Shown here one piece after another: positions 5,465-6,320 of a DNA stretch of 6,320 bases (positions within the stretch are counted from its first letter, which is position 1; the number at the start of each line of letters is the position of its first letter). Under the pieces are notes generated by a model that did no database searches, was not told the origin of the DNA, and saw only the letters and a list, made by a program, of their open reading frames with translations. The DNA comes from Opitutia bacterium UBA4654 (GTDB taxonomy: Bacteria; Verrucomicrobiota; Verrucomicrobiia; Opitutales; Intestinicryptomonadaceae): assembly GCA_002405555.1 (NCBI GenBank), contig DHMA01000226.1:1-6320 (forward strand), written 5' to 3'. The translations under genes were made by a program, and so were the position numbers.

Positions 5465-6320
5465 ATTTTCTGTTAAGATACTCCATTACGGAATTCATGT
5501 CCTTGTCGCCGCGCCCCGAAAGGGAGACAACGATTACGTCGTCCTGCGAAAGCTCCCGCGCGTTCCGCATCGCAAGAGCCACCGCGTGCGACGACTCCAA
5601 CGCGGGGATAATTCCCTCCAAGCGGCAGAGTTTCTGGAACGCGTCGACCGCCTGTTCGTCGTCAATCGGAACGTAGTGCGCGCGCCCCGTGTCCTTCAAA
5701 TGCGAGTGTTCGGGACCGACTCCGGGGTAGTCAAGCCCCGCCGACACCGAGTGCGTGTCGAGAATCTGCCCGAATTCGTCCTGCAAAAGGTAGGTCTTGT
5801 TCCCGTGGAGAACGCCGACCGTCCCCGCGCTGAGGCTCGCCGCGTGCCTGCCCGTTTCGACGCCGTCGCCCGCCGCCTCAGCTCCGTAGAGCGCGACCGA
5901 CGGCTCGTCGACGAACGGCGCGAACATGCCTATTGCGTTGCTTCCGCCGCCGACGCACGCCACAACCTGCGTGGGCAGACGCCCGAATTTTTCAGCCATC
6001 TGCGCCTTAGTCTCGCGCCCGATGACGGACTGGAATTCCTTGACCATCGTCGGGTACGGGTGCGGCCCCGCCGCCGTGCCGATGACGTAGAAAGTGTCGT
6101 CAACGGTTGCGACCCACTCGCGGAGAGCCTCGTTCATGGCGTCTTTGAGCGTCGCCGTTCCGTGCTCGACTTCGACCGCCACGAGCTTTGCGCCGAGCAT
6201 TTTCATGCGCCCCACGTTCTGCGCCTGACGCCTTACGTCCTCCGCGCCCATGAAGACCTCGCAGGGCATTCCGAAAAGCGCGGCGACAGTCGCCGTCGCC
6301 ACGCCGTGCATGCCCGCGCC
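5463..6320 (-). CDS. trpB: Tryptophan synthase beta subunit, 5' partial (start beyond the right edge)
   Basis: TrpB is a PLP enzyme that condenses indole with L-serine to give tryptophan. The visible 285 residues match E. coli TrpB from about Gly111 to the end. They begin GAGMHGVATAT, part of the substrate-carboxylate loop, so the ATG at 6311 is an internal Met and not a start. The PLP Lys lies outside the window. Visible marks are TAAGPHPYPT, the PLP-phosphate loop CVGGGSNAIGMF (GGGSNA at 124-129), SAGLDYPGVGP with the closing Asp, PALESSHA with the active-site Glu, and SLSGRGDKD near the end. The loop reads GAGMHG where GAGQHG is usual, so Met replaces the Gln114 equivalent. The features fit the standard TrpB1 class rather than the longer TrpB2. 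trpA follows nine bases downstream, so the two form the distal part of a trp operon. Confidence 0.97.
   Translation of the reverse strand, partial: GAGMHGVATATVAALFGMPCEVFMGAEDVRRQAQNVGRMKMLGAKLVAVEVEHGTATLKDAMNEALREWVATVDDTFYVIGTAAGPHPYPTMVKEFQSVIGRETKAQMAEKFGRLPTQVVACVGGGSNAIGMFAPFVDEPSVALYGAEAAGDGVETGRHAASLSAGTVGVLHGNKTYLLQDEFGQILDTHSVSAGLDYPGVGPEHSHLKDTGRAHYVPIDDEQAVDAFQKLCRLEGIIPALESSHAVALAMRNARELSQDDVIVVSLSGRGDKDMNSVMEYLNRK

Noticed and set aside
6309..6311. ATG at 6311 as the trpB start
   Set aside because: It is the Met of the internal GAGMHG loop. About 110 residues including the PLP lysine must lie beyond the window.

Overview
The window is GC-rich, densely coded DNA from a Gram-negative bacterium. 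It carries a lipid A-type acyltransferase joined to a family 9 glycosyltransferase, which implies a lipopolysaccharide outer membrane. The architecture (AMP-ligase-style ACP-PlsC tail, acyltransferase-GT9 fusion, PurT, TrpB-TrpA) would fit the Verrucomicrobiota/Lentisphaerota side of the PVC group, or another Bacteroidota-like lineage. That placement is an inference from gene content, not a sequence match. Base composition and codon style look uniform, and I see no mobile element, tRNA, rRNA or CRISPR array.

Layout. Positions 2-976 (+) hold the 3' part of a gene that starts before the window: an acyl carrier protein domain followed by a PlsC-type glycerolipid acyltransferase. Three bases later, 980-1168 (+) encodes a 62-residue protein built from two copies of a short beta-rich motif. 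A 256-base convergent intergenic region (1169-1424) holds a palindromic AT segment and a terminator that can serve both directions. Everything to its right is on the minus strand. Read in the direction of transcription: the 3' part of trpB (6320-5463), trpA (5453-4650), a strong terminator (4595-4621), a short leader, the acyltransferase-GT9 fusion gene (4519-2606), and purT (2609-1425), whose start overlaps the fusion stop by four bases.

How the genes work together. trpB and trpA encode the two subunits of tryptophan synthase and form the end of a trp transcription unit. The fusion gene and purT look like a second, translationally coupled unit. It pairs an envelope lipid A/core-sugar enzyme with formate-dependent purine synthesis, and no pathway link between them is obvious. 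The plus-strand pair concerns fatty-acid activation/carriage and phospholipid acylation plus a small protein of unknown role.

The items most worth a second look are the single-polypeptide acyltransferase-GT9 fusion with an altered GT9 motif, the small duplicated-motif protein, and unusual residues at otherwise conserved substrate-binding positions in TrpB (Met for Gln) and PurT (His for Lys). No clearly new multi-gene system is visible.
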